This document shows positions 61,600-64,000 of a stretch of 64,000 nt of DNA, piece after piece (the first letter of the stretch is position 1; each line of letters begins with the position of its first letter). The notes beneath the pieces were generated by a model. It did not search any database. It was given only the letters and a program-made list of their open reading frames with translations, and was not told the DNA's origin. Both the position numbers and the translations under genes were made by a program. Where the stretch lies: NCBI GenBank assembly GCA_014706295.1, contig JACSVZ010000002.1, positions 23,284,757 to 23,348,756 of the forward strand, read 5' to 3'. Source of the stretch: Lycocorax pyrrhopterus obiensis (Eukaryota > Chordata > Aves > Passeriformes > Paradisaeidae).

Positions 61600-63110
61600 C
61601 TAGTGGATCCTGATACAGGAGGAAAAAATCACTCCAGAAAAGTTAAATTAATTATTTGCATCAGTGTTCACTATGGAAGTAACTAAGGACTTTTACACTC
61701 TGCAGGGATTTTTTTTTGTTTTGGTTTGGGTTTTTCAGGGGTTTTTTTGTTTGTTTGTTTGGGTTTGGTTTGGGTTTTTTTAGGGGGGTGAGTAGAGCCT
61801 CTCTTTGAAATTGAAATTTCTGCCAAAAAGGATAAGGAACAAATGGTCAATTGAACACTAAAAAAAAATTGCCAGGAGCAGATGTTATTCAGCTTGTTGT
61901 TCTAGGACAATGCAAGGATGCAATAGTGGAATTACTAGCAAGGGTGTGTAATTTCTTGCCTGAAATTGCCTTAGCAGCAGGACAGAAGAGTGACAAATGG
62001 GGTGTCAGTTTTTAGAAATTATTCCAGGGAAGATCTGAGGAACTGCAGGCCTGCAAGATTGACATCTATACAGAGTACATCAGTAGCATGTTTAATAAGA
62101 ATAGAAATAATGCACATCTGGAACTACTCCATGTCTTTGTCCATGGAAGTACTGCTTTATAAATGTAGAGTTCTTTAAAAAATAAAAAAATGTGTAGATA
62201 AGGGTGACCTGGTAGGTACAGTCTACTTGGATTTCCAAAAAGCTTTTTACAAAATCCCTCAGTAAAGATTTAGCTTTTAAGAAAACTAAACATCTGGGGG
62301 ATGTTTAAAGGGGAATTTTTGTTTAGATGAATATCTGAATGAAAGACAGAAAACAGAGGTTAGGGGTAAATGTTTAGTTTCACATGGAAACGAACTCACC
62401 AGAAGAATTCTGCAGGGACTGTTTGATATATTTAAAATGTTCTTCAAAAGGGATGAGCACTGGGGTCAAGTTTGCTAATTATACTTAGTTACCCTGAACA
62501 TCAAAGGACAAGGCCCGAATGTAAAGGACTCACCAAGCAACTGGGCAATAAAATGGTAAAGGAAATTCACTGTTAATAAATGTAAAGTGATGGGCATGAG
62601 AAAATTCTAACCTCATCTAGAAAATGGTGGGGTCTGAGATGATCTCACCACTCAGGAAGGAGACCTAGGCATAACTATGAAAGTGTCATATAAATATTAA
62701 TTAGTGGTCACAAAAGCAATTCAAACACTAAGAATCTTGTTCAAAGGAGTAGAACGAAGAGCATTATTATGCCGCTATGTAAAGCCACGATCTAGCAATG
62801 TCCTAAGACTCTACAAATTGTGATCTCCTTGTCTCAAAATGGTTGCAATAAATCTAAACAGGTTCTTGGCAATGAGGCCTGAAAGAGAGGTTAGATCTGT
62901 GAAATCATCAGTGGCATCAAGAACTAGATAGAGAATGTTTCCAGTGTCAGACCTAGTGGGCGTGCAATGCAGGCAAATGGAGCTGAAAATAGTTAAAACC
63001 TGGATGTGAGGCTTAATGCAAAGTACCATACAGACTTGACATGCTTTTATTTCTTTAGGGACACAAGTTTGCCTCCACTGCTGGAGGCAGAAAACAGAAC
63101 TACATTGACA
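61600..63110 (+). mobile_element. Ancient CR1/L3-like LINE with inactivated reverse transcriptase
   Basis: A heavily mutated non-LTR retrotransposon much older than the other CR1 copies. Order on the plus strand: AATTATTTGCATCAGTGTTCACT (61649-61671), the stretch before the RT core; RT motif A as DKGDLVGTVYLDFQKAFYKIP (62197-62259); the FADD motif as KFANYT (62468-62485), with both catalytic aspartates lost; WAIKW*RKFTVNKCKVM (62542-62592); DLTTQEGDLGI (62641-62673); TTATTATGCCGCTATGTAAA and TGATCTCCTTGTCTCAAAA (62764-62839), the ORF2 segment downstream of RT. Motif A and the later blocks share a frame, while FANYT is in another, so frameshifts and in-frame stops are present. It cannot make an active protein. 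The 3' boundary is unclear. Confidence 0.8.
61708..61792 (+). repeat. GT-rich low-complexity tract inside the old LINE
   Basis: A run of GGTTT/GTTT-type repeats with G-runs (including GGGG, three GGG, and GGGGGG near the end) separated by T-rich loops. It interrupts LINE sequence and so expanded or inserted after the LINE. It has G-quadruplex potential on the plus strand. Confidence 0.7.
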
Positions 63111-64000
63111 TTTGATCTGAAGTAGGAAGGTCATACTTATATTTTTAAATTATTTAGTGTCGATATGTGTTCTAAGGTGGAGAGTTTGTAAACTAGGGGG
63201 CTTGAGGACTCTAAACCTCTCCTTGGGGTAGCCACTGGTGGATGAAGTTGTGAGAATTACTGTTTGTACAGTAGCTCCAAAGTCAGTTCTCCTTTTCAGC
63301 TTTCACAGACATACTGTCGGCAGTTTCACACTGGAAAAGGCAAGGACTGAAAGGACGTGGAAAAGAAACTGCTCTTCAGTGAGACAAAAGGATGTCTGAA
63401 GGCCAAAATTAACAGATTGGCTGAGTTGCAGTAAAGTTTGCTCCTCAGCTCTCTCTAGATTACTTAGTTTGCATATAGATGGAACATTCAGCTATGCAAT
63501 AAATGCTTGTGTGGTGTCTTCTGCATGAAAGTCCAATATCAGCAAAATCCAGAACTATGTGTTCTGCTTGTTGCAAAGACAACCATATATTTTCCCAGTC
63601 AATATGAGATATTCTCCTGGATATCTCATCTTCAAATGTCTGTAATGCTCTGTTGTGTTTCACTCTCCATTTTAATGAAGTATAAGGTGGTTCGCTTTCC
63701 CTGTGTCATCAACCTCCCCAGTTCTACTGAACCAAACTTCCAGAAATACTTAACTTGCAGAACACAGAAGTTGAAGGGAGATTCTTTTTATTGTTTTACT
63801 GGAATTCCATACTTGCCAATACTGTCCTTTGCTTTTGTCCTAACATTTACATGATGCTATATTTGACATCAGAAATGGAAAATACTTCCTTTGTGCTAAT
63901 CAGTGTAAAACCGTAGCCAGCTGGTTGGAGCCAGAGTTTTCCAGACTCTGATCTAACACAAGTAATTCCTTCTAGAGTTCACATATAGAAAAGAAATACT
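63111..64000. other. Unique non-coding sequence, no gene seen
   Basis: A 115-codon frame (63507-63854, +) overlaps a minus-strand frame (63460-63663) and shows no domain. Some of 63111-63250 may be the unrecognisable 3' end of the LINE on the left. Confidence 0.6.

Noticed and set aside
1..64000. CRISPR arrays, operons, phage or plasmid features
   Set aside because: No regularly spaced repeats, no ribosome binding sites or dense genes; the sequence is vertebrate.

Overview
The window looks like non-coding DNA from a bird nuclear genome. The evidence is several CR1 (chicken repeat 1) LINE fragments, two of them ending in the typical avian CR1 tail of ATTCTATGAT/ATTCTGTGAT type units, plus one degenerate LTR that resembles an avian ERVL-type solo LTR. 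Interspersed repeats are sparse. The sequence is AT-rich, CpG-poor and has no bacterial gene organisation. The species cannot be told from the sequence.

I found no protein-coding gene, no recognisable exon, no tRNA or rRNA, and no CRISPR array. The longest open frames (174, 165 and 154 codons) look like chance: they match no family I know and are no longer than expected in 64 kb of random DNA. The window is either intergenic or inside a very large intron; the sequence alone does not decide.

Layout. 1-46 kb is mostly unique sequence with scattered microduplications, palindromes, homopolymer tracts and clusters of transcription-factor-like motifs: GATA near 6.2, 7.8 and 32.3 kb, FOX near 13.7 kb, SMAD near 20.05 kb, AP-1 near 36.0 kb, homeodomain/POU near 38.2 kb. 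A possible old MIR SINE lies near 19.55 kb. At 46.08-46.60 kb is the solo LTR with an internal 16-bp duplication. At 48.2-48.7 kb two CR1 fragments meet tail to tail. At 50.7-51.4 kb is a longer CR1 copy keeping the decayed C-terminal part of ORF2. From 51.4 to 61.6 kb I see no transposon. At 61.6-63.1 kb is a much older CR1/L3-like LINE whose reverse transcriptase is recognisable but dead, because its FADD motif has become FANY; a GT-rich tract splits it.

No new multi-gene system is visible. The observations most worth checking are the possible cis-regulatory elements (palindromic GATA, AP-1 and SMAD sites), the structure-forming repeats, and the rearranged retroelements. All regulatory calls are motif-level inferences and need cross-species conservation or chromatin data.
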